Assembly: GCA_016716635.1 (NCBI GenBank)
Contig: JADJVZ010000012.1
Span: 186,001 to 250,000, forward strand
Origin: Micropruina sp.
GTDB lineage: Bacteria; Actinomycetota; Actinomycetes; Propionibacteriales; Propionibacteriaceae
Reading direction: 5' to 3'
Length of the DNA stretch: 64,000 bases
The notes under the pieces are model-generated. The model ran no database searches. It worked only from the letters and a program-made list of their open reading frames with translations, and was not told the DNA's origin. The position numbers were made by a program, and so were the translations under genes. How positions within the stretch are numbered: the stretch's first letter is position 1; each line of letters starts with the position of its first letter. This document shows positions 8,790 to 18,102 of this stretch, piece after piece.

Positions 8790-10409
8790 ATGCGAGGAAA
8801 AACTCGCGCAATCGCAGCTGCAGGCATTGTCAGTCTCGCCCTCGTGGCGACGGCATGCGGCAGCGGAACTACCGCGTCGACCAAGACCATTGGTGCGCTC
8901 GTTGTCCGCGGCTGCACGCCGCAGAACGAGCTCATCCCGGGTAACACCGGTGAGACCTGTGGTGGAAACATCATCGACGCCTCGTTCTCGAAGCTCGTCC
9001 ACTACAACTCGGACACTGCCAAGCCCGAGATGGATCTGGCGGAGTCCATCGCGACCACCGACTCCACCGTCTTCACGGTGAAGCTGAAGAAGGGCCAGAA
9101 GTTCTCTGATGGCACCGAGATCAAGGCCAAGAACTTCGTCGACACGTGGAACTACACCGCGCTCGGCACCAACGGTCAGCAGAGCTCGTACTTCTTCACC
9201 CCGATCAAGGGCTTCGCCGACACGCAGTGCGGCGACGCCGACTGCAAGGTCGCCCCGAAGGCCGAGAAGCTCAGCGGCCTGGCCGTCGTTGACGACTACA
9301 CCTTCACGATCACCACTGACTCGCCGACGTCGAACCTCGTGGTTCGCCTCGGGTACAGCGCGTTCGCGCCCATGCCCGATGCGTTCTTCGCGGCCGCCGA
9401 CAAGAAGGCTTGGGCCAAGTCCAGCCTCGTGAGCTCGGGCCCCTACAAGGTCACGACGCAGGACGCCACCGCCATCGTGCTCGAGCGCAACACCAACTAC
9501 GCCGGCGCGTACAAGGGTGTCCCCGACAAGATCACCTTCAAGATCTACAACGATGACGCTGCGGCCTACGCCGACACCCTGGCCAATAACCTGGACCTGC
9601 TGGACATCATCCCGTCGGCCAACCTGGCGGGCGACATCTGGAAGACCGACCTCAAGGACCGTAACGGCACCAAGGCCACCGGCGTCATCCAATACATGGG
9701 CTTCTCCCCGATCGACACCAACTGGAAGAGCGTTGATCTGAAGAAGGCCATCTCGATGGCTGTCGATCGCGCCGCGGTCATCAAGGCCGTCTTCAATGGC
9801 GCCCGCGTTCCCGCCACCGGCTGGGTCTCCCCGGTCGTCGACGGCTACAAGGCCAACCAGTGCGACGCGTGCACCTTCGACGTCACCAAGGCCAAGGAGC
9901 TCTACGCCAAGTCGGGTGGCTACCAGGGTGGCCCGCTGACCATTTGGTACAACAACGATGGCGGCCACAAGCAGTGGGTCGACGCGGTCTGCAACCAGAT
10001 CAAGAACAACCTGGGCCTCGAATGCGTGGGTTCACCCACGCCGAAGTTCAAGGGCATGCTGGATGCGCTCAAGGCCAAGGAACTCAAGGGCCTGTTCCGC
10101 CTCGGCTGGCAGATGGACTACCCGTCCATCGAGAACTTCCTGGCTCCGATCTACGGTAAGGGTGCTGACAGCAACTACTCCGAGTACGACAACCCCGCTT
10201 TCGACAAGGCCATGACGGACGGCGCTGCCGCCAAGACGACCGAGGAAGCCAACAAGATCTACCAGGATGCCGAGGCCATGCTGGCCAAGGATCAGGCGTC
10301 GATCCCGACGTGGTACGCCCAGGCGCAGTTCGGCTGGTCTAACAAGATCACCAGCGTCAAGATGACCCCGTTCGGCACGTGGGACTTCACGTCCATCGTG
10401 CTTAAGTGA
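8790..10409 (+). CDS. peptide ABC transporter substrate-binding lipoprotein (family 5)
   Basis: The protein has 539 residues. The signal peptide ends in a lipobox (LVATAC, acylated Cys near residue 23), so it is anchored outside the membrane. The body is a family-5 (DppA/OppA-type) binding protein, with VFTVKLKKGQKFSDGTEIKA and SGPYKVTTQD typical of the family, and a peptide cleft between the two lobes. ATG 8790 follows AGGAGG at the right distance. It heads an operon with two permeases and two ATPases. Codon choice is very biased to C-ending codons (AAG, CTC, ATC), suggesting high expression. The exact ligand, di- or oligopeptide, cannot be told from sequence. Confidence 0.9.
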   Translation: MRGKTRAIAAAGIVSLALVATACGSGTTASTKTIGALVVRGCTPQNELIPGNTGETCGGNIIDASFSKLVHYNSDTAKPEMDLAESIATTDSTVFTVKLKKGQKFSDGTEIKAKNFVDTWNYTALGTNGQQSSYFFTPIKGFADTQCGDADCKVAPKAEKLSGLAVVDDYTFTITTDSPTSNLVVRLGYSAFAPMPDAFFAAADKKAWAKSSLVSSGPYKVTTQDATAIVLERNTNYAGAYKGVPDKITFKIYNDDAAAYADTLANNLDLLDIIPSANLAGDIWKTDLKDRNGTKATGVIQYMGFSPIDTNWKSVDLKKAISMAVDRAAVIKAVFNGARVPATGWVSPVVDGYKANQCDACTFDVTKAKELYAKSGGYQGGPLTIWYNNDGGHKQWVDAVCNQIKNNLGLECVGSPTPKFKGMLDALKAKELKGLFRLGWQMDYPSIENFLAPIYGKGADSNYSEYDNPAFDKAMTDGAAAKTTEEANKIYQDAEAMLAKDQASIPTWYAQAQFGWSNKITSVKMTPFGTWDFTSIVLK

Positions 10410-10427
10410 ATGATCTGATTCATTGAT

Positions 10428-10466
10428 GGAGTTGGCCCGCCGGTGTCGCACCGGCGGGCCAACTCC
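10428..10466 (+). terminator. intercistronic 18-bp hairpin
   Basis: A perfect inverted repeat with 18-base arms (GGAGTTGGCCCGCCGGTG and its complement) around a 3-base TCG loop lies 19 bases after the binding-protein stop and 27 bases before the permease GTG. No T-run follows. Such hairpins between binding-protein and permease genes usually stabilise the upstream mRNA or partly terminate, giving excess binding protein. Confidence 0.85.
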
Positions 10467-10492
10467 TATGATGGCCACGACTTGGAGGTTCA

Positions 10493-11413
10493 GTGGGCAA
10501 GTTCATCATTAGACGCATCCTGCAGATGATTCCGGTCGTCCTCGGGACGACGTTCATTATCTTCGCCATGGTCTTCGCGCTCGGAGACCCCCTCATTGGG
10601 CGGTGCGGTGAGCGGCCCTGCTCCCCCGCCTACGCCGCCGCGTTCCGCGCGGAATACAACCTCGACCAGCCGCTGCCGGTGCAGTACTTCTTGTACCTCG
10701 GCAAGGTGCTGACCGGGGATCTCGGCACCAACTTCTACGGCAACAGCGTCGTCAGCGAGTTGGCCGCCCGCTACCCCACCACCCTCAAGCTTGCGGTCAT
10801 CGCGATCGTGATCGAGATCATCGTCGGCATCGGCGCCGGCGTTTACGCGGGCGTCCGCAAGGGCAAGCTCGCCGACAACATGGTCACTATCACCACCCTG
10901 ATCCTGATCTCCATTCCGGTCTTCGTTCTCGGCTCGCTGGCCCAGATGGTGTTCGGTGTCTGGCTGGGCTGGTTCCCGGTCACCGCCAGCGAGGGCGACT
11001 GGTACTCGTTGATCCTGCCCGGCATCGTGCTGGCCAGCCTCAACGTTGCGTACGTGGCTCGGCTCACGCGCACCTCGTTGGTGGAGAATCTGCGCGCCGA
11101 CTACGTCCGCACCGCCAAGGCCAAGGGCCTCTCGGTCAGCCGGACGATCGGCGTCCATACCTTGCGGAACTCGCTGGTTCCGGTCGTCACCCTCATCGGC
11201 GCCAGCTTCGGCGGCCTCATGGGCGGCGCGATTGTGACCGAGCGCATCTTCAACGTCAACGGCATCGGCTCCTTCATCTTCCGCAGCATCTCGACGAGCG
11301 ACGGCACGTCTGTCGTCGGCGCGATTTTGGTGCTCGTGGTCGTTTACCTCCTGATGAACCTGCTCGTGGACGTGCTCTACGGCGTCTTGGATCCGAGGAT
11401 CAGCAATGAGTGA
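10493..11413 (+). CDS. dppB: peptide ABC transporter permease (DppB/OppB-type)
   Basis: The protein has 306 residues and about six membrane helices. The N-terminus IRRILQMIPVVLGTTFIIF is characteristic of DppB-type subunits, and the EAA loop that contacts the ATPases is visible as DYVRTAKAKGLSVSRTIGVH. A GTG start at 10493 is well spaced from TTGGAGG. It overlaps the next permease gene by 8 bases. Confidence 0.92.
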   Translation: MGKFIIRRILQMIPVVLGTTFIIFAMVFALGDPLIGRCGERPCSPAYAAAFRAEYNLDQPLPVQYFLYLGKVLTGDLGTNFYGNSVVSELAARYPTTLKLAVIAIVIEIIVGIGAGVYAGVRKGKLADNMVTITTLILISIPVFVLGSLAQMVFGVWLGWFPVTASEGDWYSLILPGIVLASLNVAYVARLTRTSLVENLRADYVRTAKAKGLSVSRTIGVHTLRNSLVPVVTLIGASFGGLMGGAIVTERIFNVNGIGSFIFRSISTSDGTSVVGAILVLVVVYLLMNLLVDVLYGVLDPRISNE

Positions 11414-12440
11414 CCCCACCAACCCGACCAACCCCACCGATCCGGTCGCACCCAACCTGGTCGCGGGCCGCACCACCCCGTCCGCCTCGATGCTCGACGT
11501 CCAGGAGGCCTCGGGCGCCACACCGGAAGCCGCCCTGCTGGCCGCCCCCCTCGACGACGGAGCCCCCGCTCGGTCGCTGTGGTCGGACGCCTGGGAGATC
11601 ATGCGGCGCAGCCCGCTGTTCTGGATCGCCTCCACCCTCATCGTGATCCTGCTGACGATGACCGTGTTCCCCGGTCTTTTCACCGGTAAGGATCCGAGCC
11701 GCTGCGTGCTCGATCTCGCGCGGCAGGGACCCAGCGGGGACGCCATCTTCGGTTACGACATCCAAGGCTGCGACGTCTACGCCCAGACGATTTACGGCGC
11801 CCGCGCCTCGATCCTGGTCGGTGTCTCCACCACCCTCTTGGTCACCCTCGTGGGCGTCGCGCTCGGCACCCTCGGCGGCTACGTGGGCGGCTGGCTGGAC
11901 GCCCTGCTGTCGCGCATCGCCGACATGGTCTTCGCGATTCCGCTGCTGCTCGGCGCCATCGTGGCCATGACCACCGTGTTCCGCACCCTGCCCGGGGCCC
12001 CGTACTTCGTGGTCGTGGGCAAAGTGGTCGTGGTTCTGGCGTTGCTCTCGTGGCCCTCGATCTATCGGCTCATGCGTTCGTCGGTGCTGCAGGTCAAGCC
12101 GGCCGAATACGTCTTGGCGGCTCGGGCCCTTGGCAGCAAGACGCTGCGGTTGGTGCTCAACCACGTGATCCCGAACGCGATCGCGCCGGTCATCGTGGTC
12201 GCCACCATCGACCTCGGTGCCTACATCGCCACGGAAGCGACCCTGTCCTTCCTGGGCATCGGTCTGCAGCCGCCGGCCATCTCGTGGGGCATCGCCATTT
12301 CGGACGCCTCCAGCCTCGGCTACGTCCGCACGGCCCCGCACATGCTGCTGTTCCCGTCGCTGTTCTTGTCGGTCACGGTCTTGTCGTTCATCATGCTCGG
12401 CGAGGTCGTCCGCGAGGCCATCGACCCGAAGCTTCGTTAG
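11406..12440 (+). CDS. dppC: peptide ABC transporter permease (DppC/OppC-type)
   Basis: The protein has 344 residues. A Pro/Thr-rich cytoplasmic tail of about 60 residues (DPTNPTNPTDP repeats) precedes WSDAWEIMRRSPLFWIAS, the DppC lead-in, and then about six helices. The EAA loop is EYVLAARALGSKTLRLVLNH, and the C-terminal ATEATLSFLGIGLQPPAISW is a family hallmark. It pairs with the preceding permease. Tail length and composition vary between members, so no function is inferred for it. Confidence 0.92.
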   Translation: MSDPTNPTNPTDPVAPNLVAGRTTPSASMLDVQEASGATPEAALLAAPLDDGAPARSLWSDAWEIMRRSPLFWIASTLIVILLTMTVFPGLFTGKDPSRCVLDLARQGPSGDAIFGYDIQGCDVYAQTIYGARASILVGVSTTLLVTLVGVALGTLGGYVGGWLDALLSRIADMVFAIPLLLGAIVAMTTVFRTLPGAPYFVVVGKVVVVLALLSWPSIYRLMRSSVLQVKPAEYVLAARALGSKTLRLVLNHVIPNAIAPVIVVATIDLGAYIATEATLSFLGIGLQPPAISWGIAISDASSLGYVRTAPHMLLFPSLFLSVTVLSFIMLGEVVREAIDPKLR

Positions 12441-12449
12441 GAGTAGGCG

Positions 12450-13481
12450 ATGACGACAACCACCACCGCCCCCGCCCATCTCCACTGGGAGGCCAAGGAC
12501 GGCCTCCTACTCGAGGTCGAGGATCTCCACGTCGAGTTCCGCACCCGCGACGGCATCGCCAAGGCCATCAACGGCGTCTCGTTTGATCTGCGCCAGGGCG
12601 AAACCCTCGCGATCCTGGGCGAATCCGGCTCGGGCAAGTCCGTGACGGCTCAAGCCATCATGGGCATCCTCGACACCCCGCCCGGTTACGTCACCGGCGG
12701 CAAGGTGAAGTACTGCGGCACCGACCTGCTGCAAGTTCCCGAGAAGGTGCGTCAGACCGTCCGGGGGGCCGAGATCTCGATGATCTTCCAGGACGCCCTG
12801 AGCTCCCTCAACCCGGTGTTCCCGGTGGGCTGGCAGATCGCCGAGATGTTCCGCATCCACCGCAAGATGAACAAATCGGACGCGTTGGCGCAGGCCGTCC
12901 GGCTCATGCAGCGCGTGAAGATCCCGGCGGCCAAGGAGCGCGTCAGCGCCTACCCGCACCAGTTCTCCGGCGGCATGCGCCAGCGCATCATGATCGCCAT
13001 GGCGATCGCGCTCGACCCGGCGGTGCTCATCGCCGACGAGCCGACCACGGCCCTCGACGTCACCGTGCAGGCGCAGATCATGGGGCTGCTGAAGGAACTG
13101 CAGGAGGAGTCCAACATGGGGCTCATCCTGATCACGCATGACCTGGGCGTGGTCGCGGACGTGGCTGACAACATCGCCGTCATGTATTGCGGCCGCATGG
13201 TCGAGACGGCGAACGTCCACGAGATCTACGGCCATCCCTGCCACCCGTACACGATCGGGTTGCTGGACTCGATCCCGCGCCTCGACATGAAGGGCACGGT
13301 GCTGCGCGCCATCGGCGGGCTGCCCCCGAACTTGTTGGCGGTGCCGCCGGGTTGCGCGTTCAATCCGCGGTGCAAGTTCGCCAAAGATCAGTGCCGCGTG
13401 GGTGACGCCCCACCGTTGATCGAGGCCGCGCCCGGCCGCCATTCCGCCTGCTACTTCGCCGAGGAGTTGTTGTCCCGATGA
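12450..13481 (+). CDS. dppD: peptide ABC transporter ATP-binding protein (DppD-type)
   Basis: The protein has 343 residues. The nucleotide-binding domain has Walker A GESGSGKS, the signature FSGGMRQR, Walker [12 protein letters not shown] and the H-loop LITHD. The C-terminal extension contains the oligopeptide-transporter cysteine pattern ([14 protein letters not shown]), which in relatives binds an iron-sulfur cluster. AGGAG precedes the ATG. It hydrolyses ATP with the next gene product to drive uptake. Confidence 0.93.
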   Translation: MTTTTTAPAHLHWEAKDGLLLEVEDLHVEFRTRDGIAKAINGVSFDLRQGETLAILGESGSGKSVTAQAIMGILDTPPGYVTGGKVKYCGTDLLQVPEKVRQTVRGAEISMIFQDALSSLNPVFPVGWQIAEMFRIHRKMNKSDALAQAVRLMQRVKIPAAKERVSAYPHQFSGGMRQRIMIAMAIALDPAVLIADEPTTALDVTVQAQIMGLLKELQEESNMGLILITHDLGVVADVADNIAVMYCGRMVETANVHEIYGHPCHPYTIGLLDSIPRLDMKGTVLRAIGGLPPNLLAVPPGCAFNPRCKFAKDQCRVGDAPPLIEAAPGRHSACYFAEELLSR

Positions 13482-14485
13482 CCGGCGATGTGATCCTGAG
13501 GGCCGAGGGCCTCAAGAAGTACTACCCCATCAAGACCGGCGTCATCCGCCGGACGACCGGCCATGTGCGCGCCGTTGACGGGGTGAGCTTCGAGCTTCTG
13601 CGCGGCGAAACGCTTGGTGTGGTGGGCGAGTCCGGCTGCGGCAAGTCGACCCTCGGACGCATGCTGATGCGCCTCGAAGAGCCGACCGAGGGCACCTTGA
13701 ACTTCGACGGCGCGGACGTCTACTCGCTCAAGGGCGAAGACATGCGTCGCCTGCGTCGCGACATCCAGATCGTGTTCCAGGACCCGTACACCTCGCTCAA
13801 CCCCCGCAAGACGGTCGGCGACATCATCGGTGAACCCTTCGAAATCCATCCGGACGTCGTGCCGAAGGCCGGGCGCCGCAAGCGCGTCCAGGAGTTGCTG
13901 GAACAGGTCGGCCTCAGCCCCGAGCACATCAACCGGTACCCGCACCAGTTCTCGGGCGGTCAGCGGCAACGCATCGGCATCGCCCGCGGCATCGCCCTGA
14001 ACCCCAAGGTGCTGATCTGTGACGAGCCGGTGTCGGCGCTCGACGTGTCGGTGCAGGCGCAGGTCATCAACCTGCTGGAGAAGCTGCAAAACGAGCTCAA
14101 CCTGTCGTACGTGTTCATCGCGCACGACCTGTCGGTGGTCCGCCACATCTCCGACCGGGTCGCCGTGATGTACCTGGGCAAGATCGCCGAACTCGGTGAT
14201 GACGCCCAGATCTACGATCATCCGACGCATCCCTACACGCAGGCGTTGCTGTCGGCGGTGCCGGTCCCCGATCCGGAGACCACCCGAAACCGTCACCAGA
14301 TCGTCCTGCAGGGTGACGTGCCGTCGCCGGCGAATCCGCCCTCGGGCTGCCGGTTCCACACCCGCTGTTGGCGCGCGCAGCCGATCTGTTCGACGACCGA
14401 GCCGCAACTCGTGGAGCACGACGACGGCCACGGCACTCACCGTTCGGCCTGCCACTTCGCGGAGCCGTTCGTCCCGGCCTCCTAG
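13478..14485 (+). CDS. dppF: peptide ABC transporter ATP-binding protein (DppF-type)
   Basis: The protein has 335 residues and overlaps the previous ATPase by 4 bases (ATGA). Walker A is GESGCGKS, the signature FSGGQRQR, Walker [12 protein letters not shown] and the H-loop IAHD. The sequence [14 protein letters not shown] is typical of DppF/OppF. The C-terminal cysteine motif is [14 protein letters not shown]. It completes a five-gene importer ending at a strong terminator. Confidence 0.93.
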   Translation: MTGDVILRAEGLKKYYPIKTGVIRRTTGHVRAVDGVSFELLRGETLGVVGESGCGKSTLGRMLMRLEEPTEGTLNFDGADVYSLKGEDMRRLRRDIQIVFQDPYTSLNPRKTVGDIIGEPFEIHPDVVPKAGRRKRVQELLEQVGLSPEHINRYPHQFSGGQRQRIGIARGIALNPKVLICDEPVSALDVSVQAQVINLLEKLQNELNLSYVFIAHDLSVVRHISDRVAVMYLGKIAELGDDAQIYDHPTHPYTQALLSAVPVPDPETTRNRHQIVLQGDVPSPANPPSGCRFHTRCWRAQPICSTTEPQLVEHDDGHGTHRSACHFAEPFVPAS

Positions 14486-14495
14486 AGACAAACCG

Positions 14496-14552
14496 CAAAA
14501 GACAGTGTGAGTTTGGGGCCCAGCCTGGGCCGCAAACTCACACTGTCTTTTG
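14496..14552. terminator. bidirectional terminator between convergent genes
   Basis: A perfect 20-bp stem (CAAAAGACAGTGTGAGTTTG with its complement) encloses a second 7-bp hairpin (GGCCCAG-C-CTGGGCC). Each strand ends the stem in GTCTTTTG, so it can stop transcription from both the transporter operon and the convergent oxidoreductase gene. Its GTGTGAGTT core recurs in hairpins near 26.2 and 27.5 kb, and in a shorter form near 26.9 kb. Confidence 0.9.
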
Positions 14553-14568
14553 TGGGGGTGGGGTTCGC

Positions 14569-15147
14569 TCAGCCGGCGACGACTCCGAAACCGCCCGTCC
14601 AGGCGATCTTCGAGCCTGCGGCCAGGGTGATCTGCACGAAGCCGATGGCCTCAAGCTCGCGGGCGCGCTTGAGCGAGCCGGCATCAATCGCGTTGAGCCC
14701 GCCCGAGGTGACGATGTCCGCCAGCGCGGTCTTCGCCTCGGCGTCGTCCCCGGCCATCAACACGGTCGTGGTGAGGTCGCCGACCTTGCCGGTCGCCAGG
14801 GTGCCGGCGAAGGTGGTGTTGAAGGCCTTGACCACCTTCGACTGCGGCAGCGCGGCGGCGATCTCGGCGGTGGCCGAGCTATCTGCCGGAACCGTGAGCG
14901 AGTCGAAGGTCTGGAAGTTCAGGGGGTTGGTGATGTCGACGACCACCTTGCCCGCGAGGCTCGCACCGCGCTCGGCCACGACGGAAGCCACGGCCGGATA
15001 GGGCACCGCGAGCACCACGATGTCGCCGGCCACCGGCGTCGCGGCAGCGTCGCTACCGAGCAGCTGAACGGTGTGACCACCGCGGCCTGCGACGGCGGCG
15101 ATCGCCTGGCCCATGTTGCCGGTGCCGATGATGGAGAGATGTGCCAT
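14569..15147 (-). CDS. NADPH-dependent F420 reductase-like oxidoreductase
   Basis: The protein has 192 residues. The N-terminal Rossmann motif GTGNMGQAIA, the segment DIVVLAVPYPAV and the later VVDITNPLNF and VVKAFNTTFA are signatures of the NADP-dependent F420 reductase/NAD-binding family. Many short members have no proven F420 link, so a general NADP oxidoreductase is possible. The ATG follows AGGAG. It diverges from a MarR regulator with two operator-like sites in the gap, a common pairing for stress-induced reductases. Confidence 0.8.
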   Translation of the reverse strand: MAHLSIIGTGNMGQAIAAVAGRGGHTVQLLGSDAAATPVAGDIVVLAVPYPAVASVVAERGASLAGKVVVDITNPLNFQTFDSLTVPADSSATAEIAAALPQSKVVKAFNTTFAGTLATGKVGDLTTTVLMAGDDAEAKTALADIVTSGGLNAIDAGSLKRARELEAIGFVQITLAAGSKIAWTGGFGVVAG

Positions 15148-15171
15148 GAGGAACTCCTAGGAAGGGTTTGG

Positions 15172-15217
15172 TTGTACCTACAAGTAAATAGTAGCGCATG
15201 GTTGGTTGTTGCTACAA
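15172..15217. promoter_or_regulatory. paired operator-like dyads in the reductase/MarR gap
   Basis: Two copies of a related dyad, TTGTACCTACAA (15172-15183, perfect) and TTGTTGCTACAA (15206-15217, imperfect), lie 34 bases apart inside a longer direct repeat GGTTGT...TACAAG.AA. They fill the 91-base gap between divergent genes and are good candidates for binding by the adjacent MarR protein. Confidence 0.65.
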
Positions 15218-15238
15218 GCAAGTGGGTACAGTGGGCAT

Positions 15239-15724
15239 ATGGAACCCCGATGGTTGACTGAGGACGAGCGCGCGGCATGGGTGCGCTTCATCGCCGTGGC
15301 CGAACTGCTGCCCGCCACCTTGGACGCCCAACTACGCCGCGATTCCTCGCTCACGCACTTCGACTACTTCGTGTTGGCCATGCTCTCCGAGACCGACGGG
15401 CGAACGTTGCGGATGACCGACCTGGCGCAGCGCACCAACGCCACCCTGCCGCGCCTCTCGCATGTGCTGAAGCGCCTCGAAGAGCGGGGTTTGATTGAGC
15501 GCTTGGCCTGCCCAGAGGACGGCCGCGCCACCAACGCCCACCTCACGGAATCGGGCTGGGAGGCCATCGTCGCGGCGGCACCCGGCCACGTCGAGGCCGC
15601 TCGGCACTACGTTTTTGACGCTCTTTCTGGCGAACAGGTAGCGCAGCTGCGCCAGATCTGCGACGCGCTACTCACCACCCTGGACCCGGAAGGCCGTCTG
15701 TCCAATCTCGGATCCAGTTCCTAG
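15239..15724 (+). CDS. MarR-family transcriptional regulator
   Basis: The protein has 161 residues with an intact winged helix: SLTHFDYFVLAMLSE, LRMTDLAQRTNATLPRLSHV (recognition helix) and the wing ERLACPEDGRATNAHLTESG. The C-terminal helix ends with ALLTTLDPEGRLSN. ATG 15239 is preferred because residues upstream have no family match. Unlike the first MarR gene in the window it has no frame change. Its likely targets are itself and the divergent reductase. Confidence 0.88.
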   Translation: MEPRWLTEDERAAWVRFIAVAELLPATLDAQLRRDSSLTHFDYFVLAMLSETDGRTLRMTDLAQRTNATLPRLSHVLKRLEERGLIERLACPEDGRATNAHLTESGWEAIVAAAPGHVEAARHYVFDALSGEQVAQLRQICDALLTTLDPEGRLSNLGSSS

Positions 15725-15790
15725 CCTCGGCCCGCAGGGGGGCTAAACATCGTCAGCCAAAGGCCTTGTTCCCTCTCGCACTGCTCCCCC

Positions 15791-15899
15791 GCGCCCCCTT
15801 TGCCCCGCTACCCTGCCGCTTCTCCGCCTACCCTGCCGTTGCAACGGCAGGGTAGGCGCGTTTACGGCAGGGTAGGTGAGTTCTGGGGAGGCGACGGGC
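15791..15899. repeat. nested palindromic repeat element, copy 1
   Basis: The 109-base element contains four copies of CTACCCTGCCG: two forward and two reverse, arranged symmetrically. The core at 15828-15855 is a perfect 28-bp palindrome centred on GTTG/CAAC. A further copy of the box lies 9 bases outside on each side (15808-15818 and 15865-15875). A near-identical copy begins at 15992. Confidence 0.85.
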
Positions 15900-15936
15900 G
15901 GTATGGGCGGGCCTTTGGGCAGGCCCCTGGCTGCAA

Positions 15937-15993
15937 GCGCCCCTGCGGGCGGCAAGCCCCCTGCGGGCTGCAAGCCCCCTGCGGGCTGCATGC
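15937..15993 (+). repeat. short tandem repeat, about 18-bp unit, 3 copies
   Basis: The unit CCCCCTGCGGGCTGCAAG occurs about three times with small changes, linking the two nested palindromic elements. Each unit holds a small CCCTGCGGG hairpin. No open frame here looks coding. Confidence 0.75.
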
Positions 15994-16100
15994 GCGCCCT
16001 TTGCCCCGCTACCCTGCCGCTTCTCCGTCTACCCTGCCGTTGCAACGGCAGGGTAGGCGCGTTTACGGCAGGGTAGGTGCGTTCTGGGGAGGCGACGGGC
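15992..16100. repeat. nested palindromic repeat element, copy 2
   Basis: This is a near-identical direct repeat of 15791-15899, offset by 201 bases, with the same four CTACCCTGCCG boxes at 16009-16076. It ends just before the stop of the chelatase gene, and with copy 1 accounts for most of the 379-base gap after the MarR gene. Confidence 0.85.
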
Positions 16101-16103
16101 CCT

Positions 16104-16784
16104 TCAGGCGACGTGGCGCTGCACTGCGAGGAACCGCTGGACGATCGCGTCGACCAGCTGCGGATGCAGCCCGATCGGTCGGGCCACCGCATCGGCGTCG
16201 GCCTGTTCAAGGCGGGCGGGCAGCAAACCTGGGTTAAGGAAGTACGAGGCGATGGCCACCCGACGGGCGCCGGCCTCGCGGGCTTGGGCGACCGCCTCGC
16301 GGACGCTCGGCTCGGCAGCCGTGACGAAACCGGCGGTCACCGAAACCCCAAGGAGAGCCGACAGCTTCGCCGCAGCAGCCCGCACCTCGACGGCGGGCTC
16401 GGGGCGTTTGGAACCGGCCGCGGCGAGCACCACCGCGTCCGCCTCGACCCCTGTTTCTGCCAGACGCTCCGCGACAGCCCCCAGAATCCCCTCGCCGACA
16501 TGCGGCGTGAGAACGGCCCGTCCGCCAGCATCCCGGATGGCCTTCGGCACGTCGTAGCTGACGTGGTAGCCCGTGGTGAGGAACCCGGGAACGACCACGC
16601 ACTCCCCCACCGCGCGCAGGGTGTCGGTGAGCGTCGGGGTGAGCAGATCGGCCCACCCGACCCGGACGTCGACGCCGGGCAGCCGCGCCGCGACGGCGTT
16701 CACGAGCGCGACGCAGGCGGCCTGGCCCTCGGGCAGGCGGGTGCCGTGCAGGGCCACCACCAGCCGCCGCGTCGGCTCGGTCAC
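16104..16784 (-). CDS. sirohydrochlorin chelatase-like protein (CbiX/SirB family)
   Basis: The protein has 226 residues. It has the two-lobed chelatase pattern, with the metal-site motif LVVALHGTRLPEGQ near the N-terminus (the His of HGT), VVVPGFLTTGYHVSYDVP in the first lobe and RRVAIASYFLNPGLLPARL in the second. It probably inserts iron into sirohydrochlorin to make siroheme for the sulfite reductase of the same cluster. It starts at GTG 16784, one base from the cysN stop, with GGGAG upstream, so it is the last gene of the operon. Confidence 0.82.
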   Translation of the reverse strand: MTEPTRRLVVALHGTRLPEGQAACVALVNAVAARLPGVDVRVGWADLLTPTLTDTLRAVGECVVVPGFLTTGYHVSYDVPKAIRDAGGRAVLTPHVGEGILGAVAERLAETGVEADAVVLAAAGSKRPEPAVEVRAAAAKLSALLGVSVTAGFVTAAEPSVREAVAQAREAGARRVAIASYFLNPGLLPARLEQADADAVARPIGLHPQLVDAIVQRFLAVQRHVA

Positions 16785-16785
16785 G

Positions 16786-18102
16786 TTAGATCTCCCAGGC
16801 CCAGAACTGGCCGAGGCCGATCGTCGCCTGTGCGGAGAACGCCTTGTCCCCGCGGATCATGCCCGCGGCGAGGGTGTTCTGGCTTTGCGGATCGATGAGC
16901 AGGAACGAGCCGGTGCGACGGGAGACCAGGTACTCGTCCGGCATGATCGGCGAGGCCAGCCGGAGCACGACCCGTCCGATGTCGTTGAGCTGCAGGGTGT
17001 CCGCGGCCTCGGGGGCGAGGTTGTCGAGGTCCAAGCGTCCGGAGATGTCGGAGACGATGGCCGGCACCGTCCGGGTGGTGTGCTTCACCAGCACCCGCTG
17101 ACCGACGCGCAGCGGACGCTCGTGCAGCCAGGCCACCATGCCGTCCAGCGACTGGGTCGGCTCGGGCGCCCCTTCGGCGGCGGCGATCAGGTCGCCTCGC
17201 GTGATGTCGATCTCATCGGCCAACCGCAGGGTCACCGACTGGGACGCGAACGCCGAGTCGAGTTCGCCGTCGGCGGTGTCGATGCCCGCGATGGTCGTGT
17301 GGCGGCCCTGCGGCAGGACGACCACCGGGTCGCCCACGCGGACGATCCCCGACGCCACCTGCCCGGCATAGCCCCGGTACTCACGGTGCTGCGGATCGCG
17401 CGCCGCGTCCTGAGGACGAATCGCCAACTGCACCGGAAAGCGGAACCGCTCCCCCGTGGTCTCGTCGGCCACCGGCAGCTCTTCCAAGAGCTCCAGCAGG
17501 CTCGGACCGTCGTACCAGGGTGCGTGGACGGTCCTCGTGACGACCCCATCGCCCTCAAGTGCGGACACCGGGATGACCACCGCGTGCTCGATGCCCAGTT
17601 CGTCGGCGAGGGCGGTCACCGCCGCCGACACAGTCTCGTAGGTGGCCTGGTCGTAGTCGACGAGATCCATCTTGTTCACCGCGACGATGACATGCGGTAC
17701 CCGCAGTAGCGCAGCCACCGCCAGATGGCGGCGGGTCTGCTCGAGGACGCCCTTCCGCGCGTCCACCAGCAGCACCATGGCGTCGGCCGTCGAGGCCCCC
17801 GTCACCGTGTTGCGGGTGTACTGCACGTGCCCCGGACAGTCGGCCAGGATGAAGTTGCGGTTCGGGGACGCGAAGTAGCGGTAGGCCACGTCGATGGTGA
17901 TGCCCTGCTCCCGCTCGGCCCGCAGGCCGTCGGTGAGCAGCGCCAGGTCGACGATCCCGAGGCCCTTCTCTTTGGAAACCCGCTCGACGGCGTCCAGCTG
18001 ATCGGCGAGGACCGACTTGGTGTCGTAGAGCAGGCGTCCGACGAGGGTCGACTTGCCGTCGTCCACGGAGCCGGCGGTGGCCAGGCGGAACAGGGTGGTC
18101 AT
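16786..18102 (-). CDS. cysN: sulfate adenylyltransferase GTPase subunit
   Basis: The protein has 438 residues. It is an EF-Tu-like GTPase: G1 GSVDDGKST, switch ERE-QGITIDVAYRYF, G3 DCPGH, G4 NKMD, then two beta-barrel domains. With CysD it forms ATP sulfurylase, in which GTP hydrolysis drives APS synthesis. It ends without a CysC (APS kinase) extension, consistent with direct APS reduction. The start overlaps the cysD stop (TGATG), so translation is coupled. Confidence 0.94.
   Translation of the reverse strand: MTTLFRLATAGSVDDGKSTLVGRLLYDTKSVLADQLDAVERVSKEKGLGIVDLALLTDGLRAEREQGITIDVAYRYFASPNRNFILADCPGHVQYTRNTVTGASTADAMVLLVDARKGVLEQTRRHLAVAALLRVPHVIVAVNKMDLVDYDQATYETVSAAVTALADELGIEHAVVIPVSALEGDGVVTRTVHAPWYDGPSLLELLEELPVADETTGERFRFPVQLAIRPQDAARDPQHREYRGYAGQVASGIVRVGDPVVVLPQGRHTTIAGIDTADGELDSAFASQSVTLRLADEIDITRGDLIAAAEGAPEPTQSLDGMVAWLHERPLRVGQRVLVKHTTRTVPAIVSDISGRLDLDNLAPEAADTLQLNDIGRVVLRLASPIMPDEYLVSRRTGSFLLIDPQSQNTLAAGMIRGDKAFSAQATIGLGQFWAWEI

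Noticed and set aside
10490..11746. Long minus-strand open frames opposite the peptide permeases
   Set aside because: They are Asp/His/Glu-rich antisense shadows of membrane-protein genes with clear motifs on the plus strand.
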